Assembly (NCBI GenBank): GCA_024400635.1
Contig: JAKSMI010000001.1
Span: 691,534-755,533 of the forward strand
Length of the DNA stretch: 64,000 bases
Origin: Bacteroidales bacterium
Lineage (GTDB): Bacteria; Bacteroidota; Bacteroidia; Bacteroidales; WCHB1-69
Direction of reading: 5' to 3'
Shown in pieces: positions 22,877 to 31,948 of the stretch (positions within the stretch are counted from its first letter, which is position 1; each line of letters begins with the position of its first letter). The notes under the pieces are model-generated. The model had not been told where the DNA came from and ran no database searches. It was given only the letters and a program-made list of their open reading frames with translations. The translations under genes were made by a program, and so were the position numbers.

Positions 22877-23899
22877 TTATTGGATCAAGAATGGGAATTT
22901 GTCGAAATTCTTCAATGCGATAGCTGTACCACGGGCCACAGCTTTCAACGGATCTTCAGCAACATGGACTTTCAAGCTGGTTTTTTTGGATATACGCTTA
23001 TCTAGACCACGCAGCAAAGAACCACCACCAGCCATATAAATACCAGTTTTGTAAATATCCGCAGACAACTCTGCAGGAGTATTTTCAAGGGCATTGATAA
23101 CAGCTGTTTCAATCTTTGAAATAGAGCGGTCGAGAGCCTGGGCAATTTCGCGATAATTGACTTTCACGCAGATAGGAATACCCTGGAGCAAGTCACGGCC
23201 ATAAACTTCATAATCCTGGGGTGGATTTTCCAAATCTTCAATAGCTGAACCAACATTTATTTTAATTTGTTCAGCCATATTGGGACCGATGGCGATGTTG
23301 TGTTTTTTACGCATATAATCCTGAATGTCGTTGTTGAATTCAACGCCGGCAATCTTAATGGACTTACTGCAAACAATACCGCCCAAAGCAAGTACTGCGA
23401 TTTCGCTGGTACCACCACCGATATCGATAATCATATTACCATTGGCATCAAGTACGTCGATACCTGTACCTATAGCCGCGGCCATAGGCTCATATATCAT
23501 ACGCACTTCCTTAGCACCCGAGTGTTCGGCAGAATCGCGGACTGCTCGTTCTTCAACCTCGGTAATACCAGAAGGAATGCAAATTACCATTTTCAGCGAC
23601 TGCGGGAAAATATAATGTTTCGTACCTGTTTTCTTAATCAATTCGTTGAGCAGTTTCTCCGTTGATTGGAAGTCGGCAATAACGCCATCGCGCAAAGGAC
23701 GAATGGTTTTAATGCGTTCGTGTTCCTTACCTTCCATCATCAAAGCCTTTTTACCAACGGCTTTCAACTCCTTTGTGTCACGGTCGATGGCGATGATGGA
23801 TGGCTCGTCAACTACCACCTTGTCATTGTACAATATGACCGTATTGGCGGTACCCAAATCTATAGCTATCTCTTTCGTAAAAATCGAAAATAATCCCAT
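22877..23899 (-). CDS. mreB: Rod-shape-determining protein MreB
   Basis: 340 residues of the actin fold. Motifs: IAIDLGTANTVILYND (phosphate 1), MVICIPSGITEVEERAV, IYEPMAAAIGTGIDV, NMIIDIGGGTSEIAVLALGGI (phosphate 2), EFNNDIQDYM and YMAGGGSLLRGLDKRI. It forms membrane-bound filaments that guide cell-wall synthesis. The neighbours mreC/mreD are not adjacent on the downstream side, where folA follows at 9 nt. A TACGTTTG box lies 48 nt upstream. Confidence 0.95.
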   Translation of the reverse strand: MGLFSIFTKEIAIDLGTANTVILYNDKVVVDEPSIIAIDRDTKELKAVGKKALMMEGKEHERIKTIRPLRDGVIADFQSTEKLLNELIKKTGTKHYIFPQSLKMVICIPSGITEVEERAVRDSAEHSGAKEVRMIYEPMAAAIGTGIDVLDANGNMIIDIGGGTSEIAVLALGGIVCSKSIKIAGVEFNNDIQDYMRKKHNIAIGPNMAEQIKINVGSAIEDLENPPQDYEVYGRDLLQGIPICVKVNYREIAQALDRSISKIETAVINALENTPAELSADIYKTGIYMAGGGSLLRGLDKRISKKTSLKVHVAEDPLKAVARGTAIALKNFDKFPFLIQ

Positions 23900-23946
23900 G
23901 TTTATCAGTTAAAATATTATTATACTTCTAAATTAATTTAAGTTTG

Positions 23947-23954
23947 CAAACGTA
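23947..23954 (-). promoter_or_regulatory. -7 box for mreB
   Basis: TACGTTTG on the minus strand matches TAnnTTTG, in the 70-nt gap between rpoD and mreB. Confidence 0.65.
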
Positions 23955-23969
23955 CGAAAAAAAAATGAA

Positions 23970-24836
23970 CTACGACAGATAATTTTTCAGATTTCTGCTT
24001 TTACTTTCTTGTTTCAACCGTTTCAAGGCACGATCCTTAATCTGACGGACGCGCTCACGGCTCAATCCAGTGATTCCGCTTATCTCATCAAGCGTATATT
24101 CATGGCTTGTTCCAATGCCAAAATAAAGTTTTATAACATTGATTTCCAGGTCAGTAAGTGACAATTTTAATACCATTTCAATTTCTGACGACAAAGACTC
24201 TGTCATCAGTTTGTCGTCAGTATTCTTTTCATCATTGAAGACAAAAATATCTGAAAATTTCGTGTCGTCATCAGGTGAAACGGGCGAATCCATCGACTGG
24301 GGATGATTATTAATCCTAAGTATTTCATTGACTTTGTCGATGGGCAGGTCCATGGCTTCGGAAATTTCTTCTATGGTGGGTGCTCGTTGAAGGACCTGTT
24401 CCAGACGAGCCATTTCCTTCTTCATTTTACTTATAATGCCCACCTGATTGAGGGGAAGACGTACAATTCGAGATTGGTCGGCAATGGCCTGGCAGATAGC
24501 CTGACGAATCCACCAAACGGCATAAGATATGAATTTGAAACCACGAGTTTCGTCGAAACGTTGCGCCGCCTTAATTAAGCCGATATTGCCTTCATTAATC
24601 AAATCCGGGAGACTGATTCCCTGATTCTGATACTGCTTGGCAACTGAAACGACAAAACGCAAATTCGCGGTTGTCAGTCTATTCAAAGCTTCCCGATCAC
24701 CCGATTTAATACGCCTTGCCAATTCCACCTCTTCGTCGGCGCTAATCATCTGCTCCTTGCCAATATCTGCTAAAAACCGATCTAAAGATGCCGTATCTCG
24801 GTTGGTAATCGACTTTGAAATCTTTAATTGTCTCAT
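23970..24836 (-). CDS. rpoD: Primary sigma factor RpoD (Bacteroidota short form)
   Basis: 288 residues, with no long region 1.1, as in Bacteroidota primary sigma. Region 1.2: LDRFLADIGKEQMISADEE. Region 2: LRFVVSVAKQYQNQGISLPD, NEGNIGLIKAAQRFDETRG and FKFISYAVWWIRQAI. Region 3: RLPLNQVGIISKMKKEMA. Region 4: TLDEISGITGLSRERVRQIK. It directs RNA polymerase to the TTG/TAnnTTTG promoters seen throughout the window. It is followed by mreB at 70 nt. Confidence 0.95.
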   Translation of the reverse strand: MRQLKISKSITNRDTASLDRFLADIGKEQMISADEEVELARRIKSGDREALNRLTTANLRFVVSVAKQYQNQGISLPDLINEGNIGLIKAAQRFDETRGFKFISYAVWWIRQAICQAIADQSRIVRLPLNQVGIISKMKKEMARLEQVLQRAPTIEEISEAMDLPIDKVNEILRINNHPQSMDSPVSPDDDTKFSDIFVFNDEKNTDDKLMTESLSSEIEMVLKLSLTDLEINVIKLYFGIGTSHEYTLDEISGITGLSRERVRQIKDRALKRLKQESKSRNLKNYLS

Positions 24837-25073
24837 AAAAAATATCGTTTATAATGTATGATTTTTAAAATTTTCAGCATTAATTTTTACTCAAAAAGAA
24901 AATTGGATAAGATAATGATTGTTTTTTATCTTATTAGTTTTCAATGTTTTAGAAATGAATAATATCAAATAATGCATAGTTATGCAATAACTGAACAATT
25001 GTATTGACTATATATAAACGTAAATGTTTAAAGAAAATTATCAGCACGATACATTTTGTATTGATTTTTTTTA

Positions 25074-25081
25074 TACTTTTG
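25074..25081 (+). promoter_or_regulatory. -7 box for rplU-rpmA
   Basis: TACTTTTG matches TAnnTTTG and lies 36 nt before ATG 25118. TTTTG at 25054 could supply the -33 element. Confidence 0.7.
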
Positions 25082-25117
25082 CAACCCCAAAAAATATTAA
25101 CCAAAAATATCAAAAAC

Positions 25118-25429
25118 ATGTACGCAATTGTAGAAATAGCAGGGCAACAGTTCAAGATTGAACAAGGCCGCAAGGTTTATGTTCACCGCCTCGAAGCTGA
25201 AGAAGGGTCGCAAATCAAGCTCGACCGCGTGATGCTTGTTGATAACGACGGTTCCGTCAAAGTGGGAACTCCCCTCGTAGAAGGTGCAGAAGTTACCGCT
25301 ACCGTTGTCAACCACATCAAAGGAGACAAAGTATTGGTCTTCAAAAAGAAAAGAAGAAAAGGTTATCAGAAGATGAATGGCCATCGCCAATATCTCACCA
25401 CTCTGAAAATCGATTCCATCAACTTCTAA
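25118..25429 (+). CDS. rplU: 50S ribosomal protein L21
   Basis: 103 residues starting [20 protein letters not shown], with the family end [20 protein letters not shown]. An upstream frame extension to 25004 crosses the promoter and is rejected. It binds 23S rRNA. It is followed by rpmA after 33 nt, the universal L21-L27 pair. Confidence 0.97.
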   Translation: MYAIVEIAGQQFKIEQGRKVYVHRLEAEEGSQIKLDRVMLVDNDGSVKVGTPLVEGAEVTATVVNHIKGDKVLVFKKKRRKGYQKMNGHRQYLTTLKIDSINF

Positions 25430-25462
25430 TCATTTAGTATTAACAAGTAAAAATTATCAGAT

Positions 25463-25726
25463 ATGGCTCATAAAAAAGGTGTCGGTAGTTCACAGAACGG
25501 TCGTGAATCCCAAAGCAAGCGCTTGGGCGTTAAGATTTTTGGTGGTCAATTTGCCAAAGCTGGCAACATCATCATCCGCCAAAGAGGAACTGTTCACAAT
25601 CCTGGTTTGAATGTTGGTATGGGCAAAGATCATACGCTTTTCGCATTGATCGATGGTACCGTTACTTTCAAAAGAGGTAGAAATGGAAAATCTTTTGTTT
25701 CTGTACAGCCAATTGCAGAAGCATAA
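25463..25726 (+). CDS. rpmA: 50S ribosomal protein L27
   Basis: 87 residues: [40 protein letters not shown] and [20 protein letters not shown]. It lies near the peptidyl-transferase centre of the ribosome. It begins directly with MAHKKG, so there is no N-terminal propeptide. A strong bidirectional terminator follows. Confidence 0.97.
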   Translation: MAHKKGVGSSQNGRESQSKRLGVKIFGGQFAKAGNIIIRQRGTVHNPGLNVGMGKDHTLFALIDGTVTFKRGRNGKSFVSVQPIAEA

Positions 25727-25751
25727 TTTTTTGTTCATAATGTTTGATTGG

Positions 25752-25778
25752 AAAAACCACTCTTCGAGTGGTTTTTTT
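25752..25778. terminator. Bidirectional terminator between rpmA and xseA
   Basis: AAAACCACTC (25753-25762) and GAGTGGTTTT (25766-25775) pair around TTC, with A- and T-tracts on both sides. It serves rpmA on + and xseA on -, and touches the xseA stop codon. Confidence 0.85.
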
Positions 25779-27033
25779 ATTTCACTTCGCTCGTCAACTC
25801 GCCGCCGTAAAACTTTGTCGTCAGTAAATCACCAGGCTTCGCATCTTTGGCGCTCATCAGCACTTTCCCATTGGAATAGGTAATGCTGTAACCCCGCTTC
25901 AGCACCTGGTCGGGGTGTAAAAGTGCGACCTTTTCTTCCAGCGTTTTGATCTTTTCCTTATTCATCAATAAAAATTGCTTGATGAACAGTTGCATTATAT
26001 TTTGCATACTATCAAGCCTGCTTCTTTCCTGATCAATAATTTTGAAAGAAAACAATCGCTGTTGAATCTTCAGCTGCTCCAAGTTCTGTTTTTGCTGCTG
26101 TAAAATATCCAAAGTACTACGATAGATTCTGTCTTTAAATTCCTCAACTTGTATTGAAAAATTATGAAAATGCTGAATTAAAAAATAAGCAACCTCGGTA
26201 GGTGTAATCTTATTGGCATAAGAAACCATATCCGTAACGCTTTCATTGGTGGAATGACCAATACCGGAAATGACAGGTATCGGGAAAGTGGCGACAACTG
26301 AAGCCAAGGCATAATCATCGTAGCAACTCATACCCACATCGCCCCCGCCACCGCGAATAATTGCCACACAGTCAAAACTATCCAAACGCTTTTTTATTTT
26401 CTCCAGCTGTTCCGTAATGGTTATGATTGCCTTCTCGCCTTGTAATACCGAAGGAAACAATTCAGTTTCAAAACAATAATTCCAATTGTTCTGTTGCAAA
26501 GTCACCATGAAATCGCTATAACCCTTACTGGTTTCCACCGAGATGACGGCAATACGCTTGGGTAATAGCGGCATTTTTTTCTCCTTATTAGCAGTAAAAA
26601 TGCCTTCCTTTTTCAGCCGGGCAATGACTGCCAATCGGTTTTTCATCAACTCGCCCAAAGTATAAGTCGGCTCAATATCCTGAATATATAAGGCCAAACC
26701 ATACTGCGGACTGAATTCAACCGTTGCGAGACACAAAATCTTGATATTATCGGAGATAGGCTCGCCAGTAATCTTCAGGAACTTGGCATTGATATCCTCA
26801 TATTGCGACTTCCAAATGACAGCTCTGAATGTGGTTACAATCTTGTCGCCCTCCTTCTCCACCAATTCCGGAAAACAATGCCCAGAATGCGGATAACGAT
26901 TCAACTTTATCATTTCCGCCTTGATGTAATAAGCCTTTGTATAATTCTTATTGATTATCGATTTCAGACTTTTGCAAATTTCCGAAAGCGAATATACGGG
27001 CCTGTCGTTGAAAGTTTCGCGCTGGTTTTCCAC
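25777..27033 (-). CDS. xseA: Exodeoxyribonuclease VII large subunit
   Basis: 418 residues starting at a GTG that overlaps the pyrC stop codon by one base (TAGTG), so it is translationally coupled. The N-terminal OB domain (PVYSLSEICKSLKSIINKNY, KAEMIKLNRYPHSGHCF) precedes the catalytic domain with PKRIAVISVETSKGYSDFMV, CVAIIRGGGGDVGMSCYDDY and FPIPVISGIGHSTNESVTDM, then a long coiled coil and the end LKRGYSITYSNGKVLMSAKD. It degrades single-stranded DNA with XseB. No xseB is seen next to it. Confidence 0.93.
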   Translation of the reverse strand: MENQRETFNDRPVYSLSEICKSLKSIINKNYTKAYYIKAEMIKLNRYPHSGHCFPELVEKEGDKIVTTFRAVIWKSQYEDINAKFLKITGEPISDNIKILCLATVEFSPQYGLALYIQDIEPTYTLGELMKNRLAVIARLKKEGIFTANKEKKMPLLPKRIAVISVETSKGYSDFMVTLQQNNWNYCFETELFPSVLQGEKAIITITEQLEKIKKRLDSFDCVAIIRGGGGDVGMSCYDDYALASVVATFPIPVISGIGHSTNESVTDMVSYANKITPTEVAYFLIQHFHNFSIQVEEFKDRIYRSTLDILQQQKQNLEQLKIQQRLFSFKIIDQERSRLDSMQNIMQLFIKQFLLMNKEKIKTLEEKVALLHPDQVLKRGYSITYSNGKVLMSAKDAKPGDLLTTKFYGGELTSEVK

Positions 27034-28220
27034 TAAAAAATCCTTCCTTTGCTAATGGTGTTGACAACCTTCCCATAGACCTTCCACCCGTCAAAAGGTG
27101 TGTTATGACTTTTGGATTTCAATTCCGCGGAATTAATGGTGAACTCATGGTCAAGGTCGGCAATGACAAGGTCAGCCTGGCAACCGGCAACTATACGGCC
27201 CTTGTTCAATTTCATCATCTTAGACGGATTAGTGGACATCAACTGCATCAACTTATTAAGTGAAACAAAGCCGCCTTTAACCAATTTGGTATAGCAAAGT
27301 GGAAAAGCCAATTCCAGACCAATCATTCCAGGCGAACCGTTACGTTTGTCTTCGGTGGTATGAGGAGCGTGATCCGTTGCAATAGCACAAACAACATCCT
27401 CCTGAATAGCCTTGATTAAGGCATCGATATCATCTTGTTCGCGGAAAGGTGGATTAACGCGGTAGTGGTTCACTTCGGCACCCGTAGCCATCAAATGGTG
27501 AGGTGTCACTTCACAACTCACTGCTACGCCCCTCGCCTGCGCATCAGCGATGGCCTGAATGGCTTCCTTGGTACTGACATGACAGAAATGAATTCTTCCG
27601 TTGGTCATTTCGCACAGTCGAATATCTCTGAAAGTCATGCTATTTTCGGCCTGCCGCATATCCGTGGCACTGTAACGACTGTCCTCGGCATGACATTGGA
27701 TGGTAATATTCTTTTCTTTGCAGATATTAAAAATCTCCTCCATCAAAGCTTCGTCCTGAACACCTTTACCATCATCCGTGACAAAGAGAATTTCATCTTT
27801 TTTCAGTGTTTTCAACGCTTCAATATCCTTGCCTTCGAGATTCTTGGTCATACTCAGTGTTTGGTTGGCATATATCATGCCGACTTCAGCAACACGACGT
27901 TCCACATCCTTCACCAACTCGATGGTACTGCAGCAAGGCTTGGTATTGGGCATCAAGTTGACAGCGGTATAGCCACCCGCAATGGCGGCGGCACTACCTG
28001 TAAATACGTCTTCCTTATGTGTAAGACCCGGATCACGGAAATGCACGTGCAAGTCTGTGAATGCTGGCAGTAAATAATAATTTTTCTGCGAAAAATCAAG
28101 AAGTTCATCTCCAGAAGGCTGCAGGTTTTGGCCGACTTCACAGATTTTATCTTCTTTAATACGCACATCACCGACAAAATCCTGGAGATCATCGACAATA
28201 TGAATGTTTTTTATCAGCAT
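27033..28220 (-). CDS. pyrC: Dihydroorotase
   Basis: 395 residues from ATG 28220. A longer start at 28337 would run through tRNA-Gly and is rejected. Motifs of the class I amidohydrolase: LPAFTDLHVHFRDPGLTHKE (metal-binding His-x-His), GGYTAVNLMPNTKPCC, QCHAEDSR, ICHVSTKEAI-like IHFCHVSTKEAI, and CAIATDHAPHTTEDK with the catalytic Asp. It closes carbamoyl aspartate to dihydroorotate in pyrimidine synthesis. It lies downstream of tRNA-Gly and overlaps xseA. Confidence 0.93.
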   Translation of the reverse strand: MLIKNIHIVDDLQDFVGDVRIKEDKICEVGQNLQPSGDELLDFSQKNYYLLPAFTDLHVHFRDPGLTHKEDVFTGSAAAIAGGYTAVNLMPNTKPCCSTIELVKDVERRVAEVGMIYANQTLSMTKNLEGKDIEALKTLKKDEILFVTDDGKGVQDEALMEEIFNICKEKNITIQCHAEDSRYSATDMRQAENSMTFRDIRLCEMTNGRIHFCHVSTKEAIQAIADAQARGVAVSCEVTPHHLMATGAEVNHYRVNPPFREQDDIDALIKAIQEDVVCAIATDHAPHTTEDKRNGSPGMIGLELAFPLCYTKLVKGGFVSLNKLMQLMSTNPSKMMKLNKGRIVAGCQADLVIADLDHEFTINSAELKSKSHNTPFDGWKVYGKVVNTISKGRIF

Positions 28221-28280
28221 AATTGAAAATAATTTTGGCAAAGCGTCCAACCAAAAGGCTGGACGCTTGAACAAGTTTGA

Positions 28281-28352
28281 GCGGTAAACGGGGTTCGAAC
28301 CCGCGACCTGCGGCTTGGGAAGCCGCCGCTCTACCAACTGAGCTATTACCGC
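28281..28352 (-). tRNA. tRNA-Gly (anticodon CCC)
   Basis: 72 nt on the minus strand. Acceptor GCGGTAA/TTACCGC, anticodon stem GCGGC/GCCGC with loop TTCCCAA (CCC at 34-36), T arm CGGG-TTCGAAC-CCCG. CCA is not encoded. Confidence 0.93.
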
Positions 28353-28358
28353 TTTGTA

Positions 28359-29456
28359 TTATACATTAAAACGTATATGCAAGATGTCGCCATCCTGCAC
28401 TTCGTAATTCTTACCTTCCACCGACAACTTGCCAGCTTCCTTGCATTTCAACTCCGAACCCAACTGCACCAGATCAGCATACTTGATAACCTCGGCACGA
28501 ATAAAACCCCTTTCCAAGTCGCTATGGATAGCGCCCGCCGCCTGCGGTGCCAACATTCCCTTGCGAATAGTCCATGCACGGTTTTCTTTACCACCGACGG
28601 TAAAAAACGATATCAGATTCAGCATTTTGTAAGCGGCACGAATAACCTTGTTCACGCCAGGTTCGGTCAAACCCACATCTTCCAAAAAAACCTTTCTGTC
28701 ATCTTCGCTATCCAACTCGGCGATTTCAGATTCGATTTTACCAGCGATGACAAGCAGTTCGGCATCCTTATCTTTCAGATATTCTCTAACACTATCAACG
28801 TATGCATTACCCTTGACAGCGTCTGTATCGTTGACATTGCACACGAACATCATCGGCTTTTCGGTCAGCAACATCATATCGCTAACCACCGCCTTTTCTT
28901 CTGGCGTAGCTTCCAAAGTTCTGACATTCTGGAAGTTTTCAAGATGATTTTTATATTTCAGAAGAATTTCATAGTCGCGTTTGGCAGTTTTGTCGCCAAC
29001 TTTAGCAGCTTTTTCAACCTTTTGCAATTTACGGTTAATTTGTTCCAAATCCTTGACTTGCAATTCAAAATCAATGATTTCGATATCTCTAACAGGGTCA
29101 ATGGATCCTTCTACATGAGGAAGATTTTCATTATCGAAGCAGCGAAGGACATGAATCAAAGCATCACAAAGACGCACATCGGCCAAGAAGCCGTTGCCGA
29201 TACCTTCGCCTTGGCTGGCTCCTTTAGCAAGACCTGGAATGTCAACAACATCTAACGTGGCATAAATCAATTTGTCGGCTTTAACAAAAGTGTCAATATT
29301 TGCCAAACGAGCATCAGGAACGGGACAAACGCCAATGTTCGATTTATTGGTACTGTATGCAAAATCTGTAACTGCCGCTTTAGTATTCGAGATACAGTTA
29401 AACATTGTAGTTTTTCCAGAGTTGGTTAGGCCAACGATTCCACACTTCAATCCCAT
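28359..29456 (-). CDS. ychF: Redox-regulated ATPase YchF
   Basis: 365 residues of the Obg-related GTPase class. P-loop GLTNSGKTTMFNCIS, switch region LDVVDIPGLAKGASQGEGIG, NVNDTDAVKG-like FVCNVNDTD in place of NKxD (which gives ATP rather than GTP preference in this family), then the coiled coil and a TGS-like C-terminal domain with GLISFFTVGGKE-type LISFFTVGGKENRAWTI and EAGKLSVEGKNYEVQDGDIL. It acts in translation and oxidative stress. It is 6 nt upstream of tRNA-Gly on the same strand. Confidence 0.95.
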   Translation of the reverse strand: MGLKCGIVGLTNSGKTTMFNCISNTKAAVTDFAYSTNKSNIGVCPVPDARLANIDTFVKADKLIYATLDVVDIPGLAKGASQGEGIGNGFLADVRLCDALIHVLRCFDNENLPHVEGSIDPVRDIEIIDFELQVKDLEQINRKLQKVEKAAKVGDKTAKRDYEILLKYKNHLENFQNVRTLEATPEEKAVVSDMMLLTEKPMMFVCNVNDTDAVKGNAYVDSVREYLKDKDAELLVIAGKIESEIAELDSEDDRKVFLEDVGLTEPGVNKVIRAAYKMLNLISFFTVGGKENRAWTIRKGMLAPQAAGAIHSDLERGFIRAEVIKYADLVQLGSELKCKEAGKLSVEGKNYEVQDGDILHIRFNV

Positions 29457-29483
29457 TATTGTAAAAGGTTAATGTTCGATGAA

Positions 29484-29732
29484 TTAAAATCCTAAAATAA
29501 CGTCCTCAACATGATCAACTTCAGGCAAATATTGCTTCAATGTCTGTTCAACCCCGTTTTTGAGTGTCATTTTAGCGTGTGGGCAAGTGCCACAAGCACC
29601 CTGTAATTTCACTTTCACCACATTTTCTGGCGTAAGTTCAATGAATTCTATATCTCCACCATCCTGCTGCAAATAGGGACGAATCTGCATGATGATGGAT
29701 TTAACTTTCTGTTCCAAAGTCGGAGTTTCCAT
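29484..29732 (-). CDS. NifU C-terminal-domain protein (iron-sulfur scaffold)
   Basis: 82 residues from ATG 29732. The domain is complete: VKSIIMQIRPYLQQDGGDIE, VVKVKLQGACGTCPHAKMTL with the iron-sulfur CxxC, and LPEVDHVEDVILGF. Stand-alone NifU C-terminal domains act as iron-sulfur carriers. An upstream in-frame ATG (29762) overlaps the -7 box and is rejected. It lies 27 nt upstream of ychF. Confidence 0.9.
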   Translation of the reverse strand: METPTLEQKVKSIIMQIRPYLQQDGGDIEFIELTPENVVKVKLQGACGTCPHAKMTLKNGVEQTLKQYLPEVDHVEDVILGF

Positions 29733-29751
29733 GTTTCTTTTTTTAGGAATG

Positions 29752-29759
29752 CAAAAATA
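29752..29759 (-). promoter_or_regulatory. -7 box for the NifU-domain gene and ychF
   Basis: TATTTTTG on the minus strand (CAAAAATA on +), 20 nt before ATG 29732. Confidence 0.65.
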
Positions 29760-30100
29760 CAAATTTTTTTATTGGCGTACGAAAAAAATATAATGTACCC
29801 CAAAATTGAGAGAGGTTGTTAAAGTGAAAAAAAGTACTTTTGCGGTACATATTAAAGGGAACTTCTAATTAAAACTATATTGATTTTTCAGTAATATAAA
29901 ACATAAAATAGCACAATTTTCGTCATTATATTTTCTGTTTTGTTAAAAAAATATCAATTGGGCAGAATCAATATTTTCGAGCATATTCCAGAAGCAATAT
30001 GCCTTTTCACCTCAACCTACTTTTTAATAAAAAATTGATATAAATATTTGATAATCAAATAATTATTTGTATATTTGCAGAAAATTTCAACGACATTAAA

Positions 30101-30242
30101 ATGAGAAAGCAAACCTACAAACGGACTGGAAACTGCGGATTCTCGTGCGAAACACCCGCAAAGAGAACAAGACCATCAATGAGGGGTGCGACAGCGAACT
30201 TTGGAACGATGAAGAATGTAAGGCGAAAATGACAAAGACGTA
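30101..30242 (+). pseudogene. Remnant of a small protein gene, possibly frameshifted
   Basis: ATG 30101 opens MRKQTYK and then runs as low-likelihood sequence to a TGA at 30230. A shift by one base gives a protein-like stretch DWKLRILVRNTRKENKT, then INEGCDSELWNDEECKAKM, ending in TAA at 30240. That suggests a start and a body now out of frame. The pattern of a basic strand followed by a W-containing segment recalls the arm-binding start of Bacteroidota tyrosine integrases, but this is a weak likeness. A TATATTTG box lies 24 nt upstream. Confidence 0.35.
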
Positions 30243-30369
30243 AGTCTTGAATTTTGATTTTTCTTGCAAGATTTGGAAGAATTTTTTCCAAAGATTGCAT
30301 TTTGTGAAGGCGACAGGGCTAATTTCGCACCAAAACCTTTTTGTCTCGTTTCTGTCTCAGTAAAAACGA

Positions 30370-30407
30370 GAAAATCAGTAATTGTGGTTTACAAATTACT
30401 GATTTTC
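30370..30407 (-). terminator. Inverted repeat, probable terminator of tRNA-Ser
   Basis: GAAAATCAGTAATT (30370-30383) and AATTACTGATTTTC (30394-30407) are perfect 14-bp arms with a 10-nt loop. Read on the minus strand it follows tRNA-Ser by 20 nt and runs into TCGTTTTTAC. Confidence 0.6.
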
Positions 30408-30427
30408 AACGCTTTTCGAACTTCTGC

Positions 30428-30511
30428 GGAGAGAGAGGGATTCGAACCCCCGGAGGTGTGAGCCTCAACGGTTTTCAAGACCGCCGCAATCGACCACTCT
30501 GCCATCTCTCC
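30428..30511 (-). tRNA. tRNA-Ser (anticodon TGA)
   Basis: 84 nt on the minus strand with the long variable arm of class II tRNAs. Acceptor GGAGAGA/TCTCTCC, anticodon loop CTTGAAA with TGA, variable arm GAGGCTCACACCTC, T loop TTCGAAT. CCA is not encoded. A TACTTTTG box lies just upstream at 30517-30524. Confidence 0.93.
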
Positions 30512-30516
30512 GCTTG

Positions 30517-30524
30517 CAAAAGTA
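30517..30524 (-). promoter_or_regulatory. -7 box for tRNA-Ser
   Basis: TACTTTTG on the minus strand (CAAAAGTA on +), 6 nt before the tRNA 5' end. Confidence 0.65.
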
Positions 30525-30555
30525 CAAAAATTTTCATTTGATGCAACCCCCTGCA

Positions 30556-31932
30556 TCAATTAATGCGAAAATTTTTTTCAATCTGTGGAACCAAGCGGTC
30601 AATATTGCCGGCACCCATGGTCAACAACACTTCCGGACGGTGAGTATTTAGATAATCAACAACTTGATTGTCAGGAATTAATATTTTTTTCTTACAGTTT
30701 ATCTGATCCAATAAGAATTGGGAATCAATACCTGGAATGGGCAATTCTCGCGCTGGATAAATATTCAGCAATATCACTTCATCAAGCATTGATAGGACTT
30801 CTGCGAATTGCGGAGCGAAATCACGGGTGCGAGTATAGAGGTGCGGCTGAAAAATACCACAAATCTTTTTGCCTGGATAAATATTTCTAACCGCCGACAG
30901 AAATGAGCGCAGTTCTTCTGGATGGTGTGCGTAATCATCGATATATACAAAATCAGGACGCTCAATGCGATAGTCAAAACGCCGTTTCACTCCATTGAAC
31001 AATGATAAACGGGCTGCCATCTGCCGTGCATCAAACGGTAACGACATGGTCTCGCAAAATTCACGGCACGAAGCAAAGGCAGCCACCGCGTTCAGCACAT
31101 TGTAATTTCCTGAAACTGAAAGATGCACATGAATTTTTCCATCTTCATAATTTAAAATGAAATCAGCGGAATTGGGATGCAACGCAATATCGGTGGCATA
31201 ATAATCGCAATCTTCTTGCAAACCATAGGTTTTTTTATTCTGATGATTGATGTCGTCAGCAATTTTTTCATTGACGACAACACAATTTTTCACTTGATTG
31301 GCAAATTGCTGAAAACTCAATTCCAGCTGTTCTTTTTTGCCATAAATGTCCAAGTGGTCAGCATCCATGGATGTGATGACGGCCACTTTGGGGTAAAGTG
31401 TCAAGAAAGACCTGTCAAATTCATCGGCCTCCACCACCATCAGTTCGGCATCAGCCTCAATGACAACATTGGCATTGAAATTCTTAGCCACGCCACCAAT
31501 GAATGCCAATTGTTGATGAGCTTCATCCATTACCGTCGCGGTCATCGCCGTCGTAGTAGTTTTGCCGTGGGTTCCCGCAATGGCAATTGTTGGCAGTTTG
31601 GCACTGACGAATCCCAAAACCACAGAACGTTTGCACATCAAAAAATCGTGTTCTAAAAAATATCGATATTCCTTGTGTTCTTTTGGAATTGCTGGTGTAT
31701 ATACCACAAAATCAATATTTTGCGGTATTTTAGAAATATTTTCATCGTAATGGATTTCAGCACCTAAATCAGAAAGATAATCGGTAAGGGCCGTACGAGT
31801 CAAATCGTAACCGTAAACCTTACATCCTTGCTGCAGGAAATAGCGTGCCAATCCGCTCATTCCAATGCCGCCAATGCCTAAAAAGTAAATATTAGCATTT
31901 TTAAGATTTATGTTTTCCAAACTTTGATTCAT
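30556..31932 (-). CDS. murC: UDP-N-acetylmuramate--L-alanine ligase
   Basis: 458 residues. Motifs: IYFLGIGGIGMSGLARYF (UDP-binding), VYTPAIPKEHKEYRY, IAIAGTHGKTTTTAMTATVM (ATP-binding), VVEADEFDRSFLTLYPKVAV, ITSMDADHLDIYG and FDYRIERPDFVYIDDYAHHP. It adds L-Ala to UDP-MurNAc in the cytoplasm. In most Bacteroidota murC lies in the dcw cell-division cluster; here it is alone at the end of an operon after aroC and porE (16 nt gap), with tRNA-Ser downstream. Confidence 0.94.
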   Translation of the reverse strand: MNQSLENINLKNANIYFLGIGGIGMSGLARYFLQQGCKVYGYDLTRTALTDYLSDLGAEIHYDENISKIPQNIDFVVYTPAIPKEHKEYRYFLEHDFLMCKRSVVLGFVSAKLPTIAIAGTHGKTTTTAMTATVMDEAHQQLAFIGGVAKNFNANVVIEADAELMVVEADEFDRSFLTLYPKVAVITSMDADHLDIYGKKEQLELSFQQFANQVKNCVVVNEKIADDINHQNKKTYGLQEDCDYYATDIALHPNSADFILNYEDGKIHVHLSVSGNYNVLNAVAAFASCREFCETMSLPFDARQMAARLSLFNGVKRRFDYRIERPDFVYIDDYAHHPEELRSFLSAVRNIYPGKKICGIFQPHLYTRTRDFAPQFAEVLSMLDEVILLNIYPARELPIPGIDSQFLLDQINCKKKILIPDNQVVDYLNTHRPEVLLTMGAGNIDRLVPQIEKNFRIN

Positions 31933-31948
31933 AATAATGATGAATATT

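Larger units (their letters stand above)
29760..30427. other. Gene-poor gap between the NifU-domain gene and tRNA-Ser
   Basis: About 670 nt with no intact gene. On the + strand it has two TAnnTTTG boxes, TACTTTTG at 29834-29841 and TATATTTG at 30070-30077. The second is followed 24 nt later by a short broken reading frame (30101-30242). The first is followed by AT-rich sequence with no frame; a small RNA is possible but no fold stands out. A 14-bp inverted repeat at 30370-30407 ends the gap. Confidence 0.6.

Noticed and set aside
28221..28337. N-terminal extension of pyrC to 28337
   Set aside because: It runs through tRNA-Gly; the protein starting at 28220 aligns with normal dihydroorotase starts.
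28377..29255. 292-residue open frame on the + strand opposite ychF
   Set aside because: Antisense shadow of a clear GTPase-fold gene; composition follows the reverse codons of ychF.
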